Below, one piece after another: positions 1 through 8,515 of a DNA stretch of 54,868 nucleotides; position 1 is the stretch's first letter, and the number at the start of each line of letters is the position of its first letter. The stretch spans positions 1-54,868 of the forward strand of contig NZ_JACSRD010000218.1 in NCBI RefSeq assembly GCF_014879935.1, in the 5' to 3' direction. The notes under the pieces are model-generated. The model ran no database searches, was not told where the DNA came from, and saw only the letters and a program-made list of their open reading frames with translations. This DNA is from Prosthecobacter sp. Its GTDB lineage: Bacteria; Verrucomicrobiota; Verrucomicrobiia; Verrucomicrobiales; Verrucomicrobiaceae. The translations under genes and the position numbers were made by a program.

Positions 1-284
1 CCAACCTATCCACCTGGGACGAATCGCCGCCCGTCAAAGCAGGCGTGCACGTCCTCGTTGACCTGATCGATGAGAATGTGGGCCGCACGGCGGTCTATTT
101 CCCGTCGCAGGCGGCGTTTCGCGATTCACCGCGCTGGATTGAGGGGGACGTCCAGACGGCGGGCGTTCACAAGCAGCGGGTGGTGATCGATCCGCGTGCG
201 CTGGAGGTGATGCGCCGGATGAAGCAGGAGACGAATCCGTCCCACTTGGGCGATCTGCCGTCGTTTGAAATCCTGCGGGACTGA
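1..284 (+). CDS. Hypothetical protein, C-terminal fragment
   Basis: This reading frame is open from the window edge (first full codon at position 3) to TGA at 282-284, so the start lies outside the window. About 93 residues are visible. They hold a hydrophobic/charged stretch (VHVLVDLIDENVGRTAVYF) followed by a region with DSPRWIEGDV and a C-terminal MKQETNPSHLGDLPSFEILRD tail. No Cys motif, signal peptide or membrane segment is visible in this part, and I do not recognise the family. The gene converges on the L,D-transpeptidase gene, whose stop is only a few bases away, so any terminator must be shared or absent. An internal GTG at 45 could in principle start a shorter protein, but the frame is open upstream of it. 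Confidence 0.6.
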   Translation, partial: NLSTWDESPPVKAGVHVLVDLIDENVGRTAVYFPSQAAFRDSPRWIEGDVQTAGVHKQRVVIDPRALEVMRRMKQETNPSHLGDLPSFEILRD

Positions 285-286
285 GA

Positions 287-1117
287 TCAGGCCCGGCCTT
301 TGGTCCTTGAGGAGGTTTTTCCAGCGACCTTGGCATCCGCCTTGGTCTTCCTGGAGGCGGGGGCGGGTTTTTCGGGTCCGGCCTTGTCGCTGGTCTTGGA
401 TTTGGCAGCGTTTTCCTCGGCGCGCTTCTTTTCGCCTTCGGACGGCAGGATCCTGGCGATTTCAATGGGCTGGCCGGAGGCGCTGGCGTCCGGTGCGACC
501 GTGGCGGGAGAGCCGTCGTCTGCCTTGTCGGGGGCGCCCCGTGGCAGGTGGTCCTTGGTGATGACGACCTTGGCTCCGACGTCCACGGTGTTGAAGAGAT
601 CGACGACGTCCTTCATGCCCATGCGCACGCAGCCGTAGCTGGCAGGCTGGCCGAGGCGGTTTTCCTCGGGCGTGCCGTGGATGTAGATGAAGCGGTTGAA
701 GGCGTTCTGGTTGGTTTTTTCCGTGCCTTTCAGCCAGAGGATGCGGGAGACGATCGGATCGCGGCCCGGGGCATTGGGTTTGAGCACCTCGCCATTCCAG
801 CGGCGGCTCTTGAGCACGGCACCCGCAGGCAGGCCGTGGCCGATTTTGGCGACGATCTCATGGGTGCCGAGGGGGGTGCGGTTGCTGCCGCGCTGGTCGC
901 CCAGACCGAACTTGGAGGTCGAAATGACGTACTTTTTGGCCAGCTTGCCATCGGTGCCGTAGATGCCCAGCTTCTGGTCCTTGACGCTGACGACCACATC
1001 ACCCTTCGGTTTGGAAGAGGTGCACTGGCAGAGACTGCCGGCGAGCATGACGGCGACCGCGACCTTCAACAGGCGGGTGCAGGCACGTGATTCGGGAGTC
1101 CAGTCAAAAAACAACAT
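287..1117 (-). CDS. L,D-transpeptidase (YkuD domain) lipoprotein
   Basis: The product (276 aa) is a probable cell-wall cross-linking enzyme of the YkuD L,D-transpeptidase family, which forms 3-3 peptidoglycan cross-links or attaches proteins to peptidoglycan in the periplasm. The catalytic signature is clear: HGT at residues 147-149 and SYGCVRM around 160-166, giving catalytic Cys163 and Arg165. The N-terminus has a hydrophobic stretch (LLKVAVAVMLAGSLCQC) ending in cysteines 30 and 32, which suggests a lipoprotein signal, although the lipobox is not canonical. The YkuD domain covers about residues 40-190. It is followed by a roughly 80-residue Lys/Ala/Glu-rich tail that is low-complexity and strongly basic at the end, perhaps binding cell wall or anionic polymers. 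The gene is monocistronic, with a GC-poorer upstream region between 1117 and 1294. Confidence 0.9.
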   Translation of the reverse strand: MLFFDWTPESRACTRLLKVAVAVMLAGSLCQCTSSKPKGDVVVSVKDQKLGIYGTDGKLAKKYVISTSKFGLGDQRGSNRTPLGTHEIVAKIGHGLPAGAVLKSRRWNGEVLKPNAPGRDPIVSRILWLKGTEKTNQNAFNRFIYIHGTPEENRLGQPASYGCVRMGMKDVVDLFNTVDVGAKVVITKDHLPRGAPDKADDGSPATVAPDASASGQPIEIARILPSEGEKKRAEENAAKSKTSDKAGPEKPAPASRKTKADAKVAGKTSSRTKGRA

Positions 1118-1293
1118 GCTTCAGAAGAATGATACAAACCAAGATATTCGCAACAGTGAATTATTGTCGTCCGGTCTCAAAATACCCGTCCTCTGTAACT
1201 TTCGCAAGACGCGTGCCACTCAAATCATTGAATTCCTTGCCTCTGGGAGCAGGGGACACACAATGCCGCCCAACCGAAGCCCGATCTGACCTC

Positions 1294-1776
1294 ATGGAAG
1301 ACTCTCCGATCCTCATCCGCCCCTTCCGCGCCACCGACTTGCCGGATCTCCGCCGCATCACCGTGGAATCGTTTGGCAGCGTGGCTCTGGAGCAGATGCT
1401 GGAGCACAAATTCGGGGTGTGGAACGGGCGGGACTGGAAGGCGCGGAAGGCGGATCACATTGATGACGACGTGGCCCAGGGAGCGGAGGGCTGCTTTGTG
1501 GCCGAACGCGGTGGCGAGATCCTGGGATACATCACAATCCGGCTCGACCGGGTGAACGGCAAGGGCCGCATCCCGAACCTGGCCGTGGTGGAGGAGGCCC
1601 GCGGCCTGGGCCTGGGGCGGCGTTTGATCAACCATGCGGTGGATTACATGCGCGCCCAGGGCATGAAGCTGGCACAGATCGAGACGATGGCCTCCAACGC
1701 GATCGGCCAGCACCTTTACCCGAGCTGCGGGTTCGAGGAGGTGGGCCGGCAGGTGCATTACGCCATGCGGCTCTGA
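1294..1776 (+). CDS. GNAT-family N-acetyltransferase
   Basis: The product (160 aa) is a GCN5-related acetyltransferase. It begins with PILIRPFRATDLPDLRRITV, the usual first strand and helix of the fold. The acetyl-CoA loop sits at about residues 92-111 in the sequence NLAVVEEARGLGLGRRLINH (R-G-L-G-L-G-R form). The end, YPSCGFEEVGRQVHYAMRL, matches the C-terminal strand seen in single-domain RimI-like enzymes. The ATG at 1294 is chosen because the GNAT fold starts there; the frame stays open further upstream to 1087, but that part is not GNAT-like. The substrate cannot be told from sequence. The gene stands alone and is followed by a repeat-containing gap. Confidence 0.88.
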   Translation: MEDSPILIRPFRATDLPDLRRITVESFGSVALEQMLEHKFGVWNGRDWKARKADHIDDDVAQGAEGCFVAERGGEILGYITIRLDRVNGKGRIPNLAVVEEARGLGLGRRLINHAVDYMRAQGMKLAQIETMASNAIGQHLYPSCGFEEVGRQVHYAMRL

Positions 1777-1817
1777 GGCCGTGATTGAAAACTTCTGCCG
1801 CAGAGCGGCAGCCGTCT

Positions 1818-2016
1818 CGTAGCCCGGCCTTTGAAGGCCGGGAGAGATGCGGGTGATCGTGTTGAGCCATGACCGGCGTCGCAGCGCGACGCCCGAACCC
1901 GTTCCTCTCGACGCGCCAGGTTCGCGTGTCGCTCTGCGACACCGGATGCCTTGGGGGGCCGTTTGCTGTCCCCTGCCTTGAAAGGCCGGGCTACGGCACG
2001 TTCGTCGCTCCGCGAC
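1818..2016. repeat. Composite palindromic intergenic repeat region
   Basis: The gap between the acetyltransferase and helicase genes (1777-2119, about 340 bases) holds no convincing gene but a cluster of palindromes. CGTAGCCCGGCCTTTGAAG begins at 1818 and runs into GGCCGGG. Its near-exact reverse complement, CTTGAAAGGCCGGGCTACG, lies at 1977-1995. Between and after these are three short hairpins sharing the core GTCGC-NNN-GCGAC: 1875-1893 (GGCGTCGCAGCGCGACGCC), 1926-1942 (GTGTCGCTCTGCGACAC) and 2004-2016 (GTCGCTCCGCGAC). The repeated core and inverted layout look like REP/BIME-type elements rather than a terminator. Copies elsewhere in the genome would be needed to confirm that it is dispersed. 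Confidence 0.6.
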
Positions 2017-2119
2017 TTCCAAACAGGTTTTCAAACACCGCCCAGGGGGCGGCCGGATGCGGGTTTGCATTGTCTGGCAAACTGGCCGATAGGCTCGCCC
2101 TCATTCTCCCGACACGCTT

Positions 2120-3706
2120 GTGACCACCCACCGCCGCTCCGACCACGCCCCGAAAAAGCCTTCGCTGCTCAGCCGTCTCAAATCCGGCCTCAAAAAGGTG
2201 CTGCGTCTCGACAAGGGGAAAAAACCGGCCGCCAAGGAGCACGCCCACGACCATCCGGCCACGATGCACGCCCACAAGCGGCCGCACGAACCGCACCGTG
2301 GCGAGCACAAGCCGCGTGGTGACCGCCCCGAAAAGCGCGAAGACCGCCCACGTGGAGAACGCAGGGACCGTGGAGACCGCCCGCCACGTGGCGGACGTGA
2401 CCGCGGCGAACGCCGTGACCGCGGCCCGCGCGAGGAAAAGGCCAAACCCGTCCGTGAAAATCATGCCCCGGTGGCGCCTCCTCCTCCGCCGCCTGTGCCA
2501 GAAGGCCCGTATCCGCCGAACTGGGAAGTGCTGGGCCTCTCACCGGCCGTTCTGGCCGCGGTGCGTGAGACGGGCTATGAAAAGCCGACCACCATCCAGG
2601 AAAAGTCCATCCCGATCATTTTGACCGGCAGGGACGTCGTCGGTGCCTCCCAAACCGGCACCGGGAAGACGGCCGCCTTCGCGCTGCCGACCATCACCCG
2701 CCTGGGGCCGCCCGGGAAGTTCCGCTGCCTCGTGCTGGAGCCCGTGCGGGAGCTTGCGGCCCAGGTCGTCGAGCAGTTTGAGAAGTATGGCAAGCACACG
2801 GGTCTGCGCGTTTTGCTCGTGCACGGCGGTGTCGGCTACGAAAAGCAGCGCAAGGGCCTGCAGCAGGGCGTTGACGTCGTGGTGGCCACTCCGGGCCGGC
2901 TGCTCGACTTCATGCAGGAAGGCATCGCGGATCTGCGTGACGTCGAGGTGCTGATTCTCGATGAAGTGGACCGCATGCTCGACATGGGCTTCCTGCCGGA
3001 CGTGCGCCGCATCGTCGAAAAGACGCCAAGTGCGCGCCAGACGCTGTTTTTCAGCGCCACCATGCCGCCGCAGATCAAGAGCCTCGCGGATTTCGCGCTG
3101 AAGGACCCCGAAAGCGTCGAGGTGGGCATCCGCTTCTCCGCTGCGGAGACCGTCAGCCACTACATGTATCCGGTCGCCGGCGATCAGCGTGAGGAGTTGC
3201 TCCTCGCCATCCTCAAGCAGACGCACTTCGACAGCATGATGATCTTCACCCGCACCAAGGTGCAGGCGGACAAGCTCTTCAGTGCCATCCAGCAGACCGG
3301 TGAATACAAAGTCGCCGTCATGCACAGCGACATCGGCCAGAAGGATCGTGAAAAGGCCCTGCAAGGCTTCCGCAGCGGCGAGTTTGAGATCATCGTCGCC
3401 ACCGACCTCGCAGCGCGCGGCCTCGATGTCAGCGGCGTCACCCACGTCATCAACTACATGGTTCCGGAGCACAGCGAGGACTACGTCCACCGCATCGGCC
3501 GCACCGGCCGTGCGCAGAAGGAAGGCGATGCCTTCACGCTCTTCGCTGCCGACGAGATCATGAATGTGGCCTCCATCGAGCGTCTCATCAGCCAGAAGAT
3601 CCCGCGCAAGAAGCTCGAAGGCTTCAACTACAAGTACACCACCGTGCTCGACGAGGAAGACAAGGCACGCGGCATCATGACCGGCCGGAAGAAGAAGCGG
3701 CGGTGA
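2120..3706 (+). CDS. DEAD-box-family ATP-dependent RNA helicase (RhlE-like, DEVD variant)
   Basis: The product (528 aa) is a superfamily 2 RNA helicase. Residues 1-120 are a basic, low-complexity tail rich in Lys, Arg, Asp, Gly and His. The core follows: a Q motif (GYEKPTTIQEKSIP), motif I ASQTGTGKT near residues 175-183, motif Ia PVRELA instead of the usual PTRELA, motif II LDEVD near 280-284 instead of DEAD, motif III SAT, then ATDLAARGLDV and HRIGRTGR (motifs V and VI). The helicase core resembles RhlE/CsdA proteins involved in cold-shock RNA remodelling and ribosome assembly. Here the charged extension is N-terminal rather than C-terminal. Translation probably starts at GTG 2120, because all downstream methionines would remove much of the basic region. 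The stop codon overlaps a small GC hairpin. Confidence 0.93.
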   Translation: MTTHRRSDHAPKKPSLLSRLKSGLKKVLRLDKGKKPAAKEHAHDHPATMHAHKRPHEPHRGEHKPRGDRPEKREDRPRGERRDRGDRPPRGGRDRGERRDRGPREEKAKPVRENHAPVAPPPPPPVPEGPYPPNWEVLGLSPAVLAAVRETGYEKPTTIQEKSIPIILTGRDVVGASQTGTGKTAAFALPTITRLGPPGKFRCLVLEPVRELAAQVVEQFEKYGKHTGLRVLLVHGGVGYEKQRKGLQQGVDVVVATPGRLLDFMQEGIADLRDVEVLILDEVDRMLDMGFLPDVRRIVEKTPSARQTLFFSATMPPQIKSLADFALKDPESVEVGIRFSAAETVSHYMYPVAGDQREELLLAILKQTHFDSMMIFTRTKVQADKLFSAIQQTGEYKVAVMHSDIGQKDREKALQGFRSGEFEIIVATDLAARGLDVSGVTHVINYMVPEHSEDYVHRIGRTGRAQKEGDAFTLFAADEIMNVASIERLISQKIPRKKLEGFNYKYTTVLDEEDKARGIMTGRKKKRR

Positions 3707-3718
3707 GTTTTCCGCCGC
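3697..3718 (+). terminator. GC hairpin at end of helicase gene
   Basis: GCGGCGG (3697-3703) pairs with CCGCCGC (3712-3718) around an 8-base loop, and the stem overlaps the helicase stop codon. It is followed by GGCGGGGTTTT rather than a clean T-run, so a terminator role is possible but weakly supported. Confidence 0.3.
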
Positions 3719-3808
3719 GGCGGGGTTTTGTGTCCGTAGTCCAGTCAGTTCCTTGCAGCGGCCGCATGAGCCTCTTCGGGGAGCTCGTTGAAACCATCGA
3801 CATCTCTG

Positions 3809-4798
3809 ATGAAACTCGCCGAACACTTCGTGAAACGTCTCGTGGTTCTGTCAGGGGCGCTGGCGCTGGTGTTGACCGCCTTCTGGCTGCCCAGGCAGGA
3901 CAAGGGGCGGCGCTTGAGGGTTTCCCCCGGTTTGTGGCCGGGCGCTGAGGCGATCGTGGTGGCCCATGCGCGTGGCATGCTGCCGGCGGCGGAGTTTCAA
4001 TTCATCGAGCTGCCCTGGTCGTCCGCCGCCATGCGTGCCCTGGGGAACGGAGCCGCCGATGTGGCCGTGGTGACGCTCGATGCCGTGCTGCGCATGCGGG
4101 AGGCAGGCCAGGATTTGCGTGTCTTGATGGTGCTGGACGAATCGACTGGAGCGGATGCCATCCTGGCGCGGGAGGACATCGCGACGGTGAAGGCCTTGCA
4201 GGGAAGGCGTGTGGGCGTGGACATCCGCGGGGTGGGTGCGTGGATCCTGATGAGCGCCCTGGAAGGCGCGGGCATGACCATGAATGATGTGCGGGCGGTG
4301 CCGCTCACTCATCCGGAGATGGAGCAGGCATTCGCCGACGGCCTGGTCGATGCCGTGGTCGCTTCCGAACCCTTGGCGGGCCGGCTCCGCAGCAATGGCA
4401 TGCGCGCCATCTTTGACTCGCGGCAACTGCCGCTGCCTGTGATGCGGGTGATGGTTGCTTCTCAAGACGCCTGCGATCATGCGGGCGGCCAGCTTGCGGC
4501 CCTGTTAAAAGCACAGATCGAGATGGTGCCGGTCGTGAGGAGCGGCAGCCGGTTTTCCGGCCTGGAGCTGGTCCTGCGTCGCGAAAAGACCGGTGCCGCC
4601 GCTTTTTATGACGCGCTCAAACTGTGGACACCGGTCGATCCGGCGGCCAATCGCGATCTGCTCACAGGAGACACACCGAGGCTCGGCGTGATGGCTGAAA
4701 AGCTGTGCGATCAGATGCTGCGGATGGGATTGCTGCAGGCCCGGCCGCCCGATCAGGAGTGGATCGACCCGACGTTCCTTGAGGAGGTGCTGCCATGA
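3809..4798 (+). CDS. Periplasmic solute-binding-like protein (NMT1/TauA type), sensor partner
   Basis: The product (329 aa) resembles NitT/TauT-family (NMT1/SsuA-like) substrate-binding proteins. It has an N-terminal hydrophobic segment (VVLSGALALVLTAFWLP), then strands typical of the fold such as AADVAVVTLDAVL, and DIATVKALQGRRVGVDIRGVG, followed by DGLVDAVVASEPLAGRL. ATG 3809 is preferred over the in-frame TTG at 3788 because it leaves a normal-length signal anchor. The gene overlaps the histidine kinase gene by four bases (ATGA at 4795-4798), and no ABC permease or ATPase gene lies nearby. I infer that it detects a ligand for the kinase rather than feeding a transporter. The ligand is unknown. 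Confidence 0.75.
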   Translation: MKLAEHFVKRLVVLSGALALVLTAFWLPRQDKGRRLRVSPGLWPGAEAIVVAHARGMLPAAEFQFIELPWSSAAMRALGNGAADVAVVTLDAVLRMREAGQDLRVLMVLDESTGADAILAREDIATVKALQGRRVGVDIRGVGAWILMSALEGAGMTMNDVRAVPLTHPEMEQAFADGLVDAVVASEPLAGRLRSNGMRAIFDSRQLPLPVMRVMVASQDACDHAGGQLAALLKAQIEMVPVVRSGSRFSGLELVLRREKTGAAAFYDALKLWTPVDPAANRDLLTGDTPRLGVMAEKLCDQMLRMGLLQARPPDQEWIDPTFLEEVLP

Positions 4799-6171
4799 GA
4801 GTTCCGCAGTCGATCCAGAAGAAGATTTCCGGCATCGTGCTGCTTTTCGGCTGCCTGACGATCCTGCTCAATCACGCACGGACCCAGAAATGGCTCGCGG
4901 ACCAGAGGCTGGCCCGTCTGGAGGAGGAGGCCGCCGACACGGGCAGCCGTCTTTCCGGCGTCCTTCAGCATCTGTCGCGTCGCCAGCAGGAGCGGGCCGC
5001 TGAACTTGAAATGGCCTACGCCTCGTTGTCGAAGGATGTCGAGATCGGGGTGGTTTGCGGCCGGGACGGCCTCATCCGCTGCTCCACCCAGTTGCAATGG
5101 CGGGGGCTGTCGGTTTCTGACACTCCGCTGGCCGTGGAATGGCGCCGGGCGCTCGATGCGATGGAGCGCATGACCACCGTGCTCACCTGGAACGAGGACA
5201 AGACCAAATACATCGTCGCCGCTCCGTTTTTCGAAGGCTACGACACGAGCGGCAGGGCGGTCGTCCTGCTGCGCTACGATCCGGCCTTGCTCTTCATGCA
5301 GGTCCGGGACGAGGCCTGGCATGAGTCCGTGCGCCACGCGTGTTTCCTGCTCGCCTTGACGCTGCTGCTGTGGTTCGCGCTCGACGAGGTCGTCGGACGG
5401 CGTGTGCGTGAACTCGTGCGCCAGGTGGGAGCTGTGGGCACCAGCGGACGCGAAGGACTGCCCCTCCGCGGCAAGGACGAGCTCTCGGTGATCTCGCGGG
5501 AGTTCGACGGCGCGATCCAGCGCCTCACGGCCGCGGAAAAACTCGCGCTCAATGCCGCGGAGCAGGAACGCCGCCGGATCGGCGGTGATCTGCACGACGA
5601 CCTCTGCCAGCGCCTTTCCGCCACGAAGATGAAGACGGAGGTGATGCTCAATCTCGCCGCACGCGGCGGGGCCGAGGCCGCGGAACTCGCGCGCGAAGTC
5701 GTCAGCGAGCTCCAGGAGGCGGTCACCGCCGCCCGGGCCATGGCGCACGGCCTTTCGCCGACGGGGCTCGACTCTCTCGGCCTGTCTCACGCGCTGGCGA
5801 AGCTGTCGCAGTTCACCCGCACCTCGTTTCAGGTGCCCTGCGCGGTCGAGGTCGATGAAAGGGTGGAGGAGGTGCTCGGCGTCTCCGAACGCGAACTCCT
5901 CTTCCGTGTGACGCAGGAGCTCGTCGTGAACGCCTGCAAGCATTCCAGGCCCACATCCATGAGCATCAACTCATCTTTGGAAAATGGCGATGTCGTCCTC
6001 ACCGTCATTCACGATGGCACACCCTTCCAGGAACCGCCCGCCGGTCGTGAGGCAGGCATGGGCCTGGTGCTGATGCGGCAGCGTCTGCACGCCCTCCGCG
6101 CCACCTTGGAACGCACGGAGGAATCCGGCTTCGTCATCAGCATCGTGCGCATCCGCCGGCACAATTCCTGA
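4795..6171 (+). CDS. Membrane sensor histidine kinase, NarL/HisKA_3 type
   Basis: The product (458 aa) has an N-terminal membrane segment (IVLLFGCLTILLNHA), an extracytoplasmic region up to about residue 180, a second membrane segment (HACFLLALTLLLWFAL), a HAMP-like linker, and a HisKA_3 phosphoacceptor box, AEQERRRIGGDLHDDLCQRL, with His at about residue 267. The ATP-binding domain follows with N-box ELVVNACKHS and a GMGLVLMRQR G-box. Such kinases phosphorylate LuxR/FixJ-type regulators, and one is encoded immediately downstream. The start overlaps the stop of the solute-binding-like gene, so the two are probably translated together and work as sensor and input protein in the periplasm and membrane. 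Confidence 0.93.
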   Translation: MRVPQSIQKKISGIVLLFGCLTILLNHARTQKWLADQRLARLEEEAADTGSRLSGVLQHLSRRQQERAAELEMAYASLSKDVEIGVVCGRDGLIRCSTQLQWRGLSVSDTPLAVEWRRALDAMERMTTVLTWNEDKTKYIVAAPFFEGYDTSGRAVVLLRYDPALLFMQVRDEAWHESVRHACFLLALTLLLWFALDEVVGRRVRELVRQVGAVGTSGREGLPLRGKDELSVISREFDGAIQRLTAAEKLALNAAEQERRRIGGDLHDDLCQRLSATKMKTEVMLNLAARGGAEAAELAREVVSELQEAVTAARAMAHGLSPTGLDSLGLSHALAKLSQFTRTSFQVPCAVEVDERVEEVLGVSERELLFRVTQELVVNACKHSRPTSMSINSSLENGDVVLTVIHDGTPFQEPPAGREAGMGLVLMRQRLHALRATLERTEESGFVISIVRIRRHNS

Positions 6172-6225
6172 TGCCCTCGCACATCCACGGTTGACGCCGT
6201 TTTGATCCCGAACCTTGATGGCCTG

Positions 6226-6894
6226 ATGAAGCCAGATACTCAACCGGCGAAAATCCGCGTGGCTGTCGTCGATGACCACACCATGATGCGGGAAGGCGTG
6301 CGCCTGTTTCTCCAGCATCACCCGGAGATGACCTGCGCCTGGACCGCCGTCACCGCCGCCGAGGCCACCCGCAAGGCGGAGGAGGACACGCCGGATGTGC
6401 TCATGGTGGACATCTCCCTGCCGGACCGCTCCGGCCTCGAGCTGATCAAGGATCTGCGGCTGCTCTATCCGAAGCTGCCGATGCTGGCCATCTCCATGCA
6501 CGATGAGAAGCTCTACGCCCAGCGCGTGTTGAAGGCTGGCGCACGGGGCTACCTCATGAAAAACGCCCCGCAGAAGACGCTGGAGCAGGCCCTGCACCGT
6601 GTGGTGGCCGGCGGCATCGCCGTCAGCGATGAGATGTCCGAGGAAATCCTCAAGGCCTTCTCCTCCGGCACGCCGATGAAGACGCACGACAGCATCTCCG
6701 ATCTCAGCGACCGCGAGTTCGAGATCTTCCTGCTCATCGGCCAGGGGCGGAACACCGCCCACATCGCCGAGGCGCTCAAGATCAGCACCAAGACCGTGGA
6801 CGTTCACAAGATGAACATCCGCTCAAAGCTCGGCATGACCGACCCCGGCGAGCTGGCCTACTTCGCCATCCGCTGGTCTGAGGGAAATCGCTGA
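6226..6894 (+). CDS. Response regulator, NarL/FixJ family
   Basis: The product (222 aa) is a two-domain response regulator. The receiver domain starts RVAVVDDHTMMREGV and has the phosphoacceptor Asp at about residue 62 in VLMVDISLPDRSG, with the conserved Lys in GARGYLMKNAP. The C-terminal LuxR-type helix-turn-helix runs from LSDREFEIFLLIGQG to IRSKLGM (about residues 155-205). ATG 6226 is chosen over the upstream in-frame TTG at 6202 because it places the receiver domain at the usual distance from the start. It lies about 55 bases after the kinase gene and is its obvious partner. The target genes cannot be told from this window. Confidence 0.93.
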   Translation: MKPDTQPAKIRVAVVDDHTMMREGVRLFLQHHPEMTCAWTAVTAAEATRKAEEDTPDVLMVDISLPDRSGLELIKDLRLLYPKLPMLAISMHDEKLYAQRVLKAGARGYLMKNAPQKTLEQALHRVVAGGIAVSDEMSEEILKAFSSGTPMKTHDSISDLSDREFEIFLLIGQGRNTAHIAEALKISTKTVDVHKMNIRSKLGMTDPGELAYFAIRWSEGNR

Positions 6895-6965
6895 GCCGTG
6901 CCAGCCGGCGTCCGCGTGAAAAACCCTGCTTGCAGCACCCGGGCGCTTTTGAATAATGGCGCGCA

Positions 6966-8501
6966 ATGGTCGCCCGCACATACTCTGCCACCTTGGTTGG
7001 CGTCAACGCCGTCGAGATCGAGGTCGAGTCACACGATGGCGGCGGCAATCCCCGGATGATCATCGTCGGCCTCCCGGATGCCAGCGTGAAGGAAAGCCGC
7101 GAACGCGTCACCGCCGCCATCAGCAGCAGCGGCTTTTTGATGAACGACGGCGTCACCACCGTGAACCTCGCCCCGGCCGACCTCAAAAAAGAAGGCCCCG
7201 GCTTCGATCTGCCCATCGCCATCTCCCTCATCGCTCATCGTGCGCGCATTCCCATCGCCGTGCTCAGTGAAACGGCCATGACGGGCGAACTCGCCCTCAA
7301 TGGCGAGCTTCGGCCCGTGCGCGGTTTGCTGGCCATCGCGTTGGAGGCACGCGCCCGTGGCCGCAAACGGCTGCTGGTGCCCAAACGGGCCGCCGTGGAG
7401 GCCAGCGTCGTCGCAGGCATCGACATCATCGGCGTCGCCAACCTGCGTGAGGCCGTCGATTACCTCAAAAGCGACATCGAAATCGCCCCGGAGCCCTGCC
7501 GTGCCACGGAATTCTTCTCCGCCGCGTCGCATTACGACATCGACTTCTCCGATGTGAAGGGCCAGTCGGATGCGAAACGCGCCATCGAGGTCGCCGTGGC
7601 CGGCGGTCACAACATTTTGATGATCGGGCCGCCTGGAACGGGCAAATCGATGATCGCCAAGCGCATCGCCACCATCATGCCGGGCATGAGTGAGGAGGAG
7701 GCGATCGAAACGACCAAAATACACAGCGCAGGCGGCCTGCTGACCGAAACGAACGCCTTCGTCGCCACGCGGCCGTTCCGTTCGCCCCATCACACCATCA
7801 GCGATGCCGGTTTGCTCGGCGGCGGCTCCAATCCGGGGCCTGGCGAGGTCTCGCTGGCGCACAACGGCGTTCTGTTTCTTGATGAACTGCCGGAATTCCG
7901 CCGCAGCACGCTGGAGGTGCTGCGCCAGCCTTTGGAAGACGGCAAGGTCACCATTTCACGCGCCGTGGGCAGCGTCACCTTTCCCGCGCAGTTCATGCTC
8001 GTGGCCGCCATGAATCCATGCCCGTGCGGTTATTACGGCGATCTCAAACGCGAGTGCCGTTGCGGCCCGCCGGTGATCCAACGTTACCGCCAGCGCATCA
8101 GCGGCCCGCTTCTGGATCGCATCGATCTGCATGTGGAAGTCCCGCTCGTGGATTACAAGGCGCTCGCCAGTCACGATGGCGGCGAATCATCCCAACACGT
8201 GCGTCAACGCGTCGAAACGGCCCGGCAGGTGCAGCAGGAGCGTTTTGCGAAACACGTTGGCGTTCACACCAACAGCAGCATGACCCCGCGTCTGATCAAA
8301 AAGCACTGCGAACTCGACTCCGAGGCCGCCGGCTGCCTCGAACACGCGATGGCGGAGATGAATTTCAGCGCCCGCGCTCATGACCGCATCCTGAAGGTCG
8401 CCCGCACGCTCGCCGATCTCGCCGGGATGGAAAACATCATCGCCGATCACGTTCTCGAGGCCATCAGCTACCGCACCTTGGACCGGAAGATGTGGTCGTA
8501 G
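6966..8501 (+). CDS. comM: YifB/ComM-type Mg-chelatase-like AAA+ ATPase
   Basis: The product (511 aa) matches the whole ComM/YifB architecture. It has an N-terminal Lon-protease-like (ChlI) domain beginning VARTYSATLVGVNAVEIEVE with the VGLPDASVKESRERV segment, a central AAA+ domain with Walker A GPPGTGKS near residues 221-228 and Walker B GVLFLDELPEF, the cysteine set in NPCPCGYYGD, and a C-terminal Mg-chelatase domain. In naturally transformable bacteria ComM is a hexameric branch-migration helicase that extends homology during integration of transforming DNA. The family is also widespread in bacteria not known to be transformable. The length is normal. A weak promoter-like TTGCAG ... GAATAAT pair precedes the start. 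Confidence 0.92.
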   Translation: MVARTYSATLVGVNAVEIEVESHDGGGNPRMIIVGLPDASVKESRERVTAAISSSGFLMNDGVTTVNLAPADLKKEGPGFDLPIAISLIAHRARIPIAVLSETAMTGELALNGELRPVRGLLAIALEARARGRKRLLVPKRAAVEASVVAGIDIIGVANLREAVDYLKSDIEIAPEPCRATEFFSAASHYDIDFSDVKGQSDAKRAIEVAVAGGHNILMIGPPGTGKSMIAKRIATIMPGMSEEEAIETTKIHSAGGLLTETNAFVATRPFRSPHHTISDAGLLGGGSNPGPGEVSLAHNGVLFLDELPEFRRSTLEVLRQPLEDGKVTISRAVGSVTFPAQFMLVAAMNPCPCGYYGDLKRECRCGPPVIQRYRQRISGPLLDRIDLHVEVPLVDYKALASHDGGESSQHVRQRVETARQVQQERFAKHVGVHTNSSMTPRLIKKHCELDSEAAGCLEHAMAEMNFSARAHDRILKVARTLADLAGMENIIADHVLEAISYRTLDRKMWS

Positions 8502-8515
8502 CGGCCAGAGACGGG

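Noticed and set aside
1225..2070. Minus-strand frame crossing the repeat region
   Set aside because: It overlaps the acetyltransferase gene and the palindromic repeats; its translation is composed of repeat-derived sequence.
2540..3826. Long minus-strand open frame opposite the helicase gene
   Set aside because: It is antisense to clear helicase motifs; long antisense frames are expected in GC-rich coding DNA.
4753..5943. Minus-strand frame of nearly 400 codons opposite the histidine kinase
   Set aside because: The plus strand has full kinase motifs, and the antisense translation is His/Arg-rich without family resemblance.
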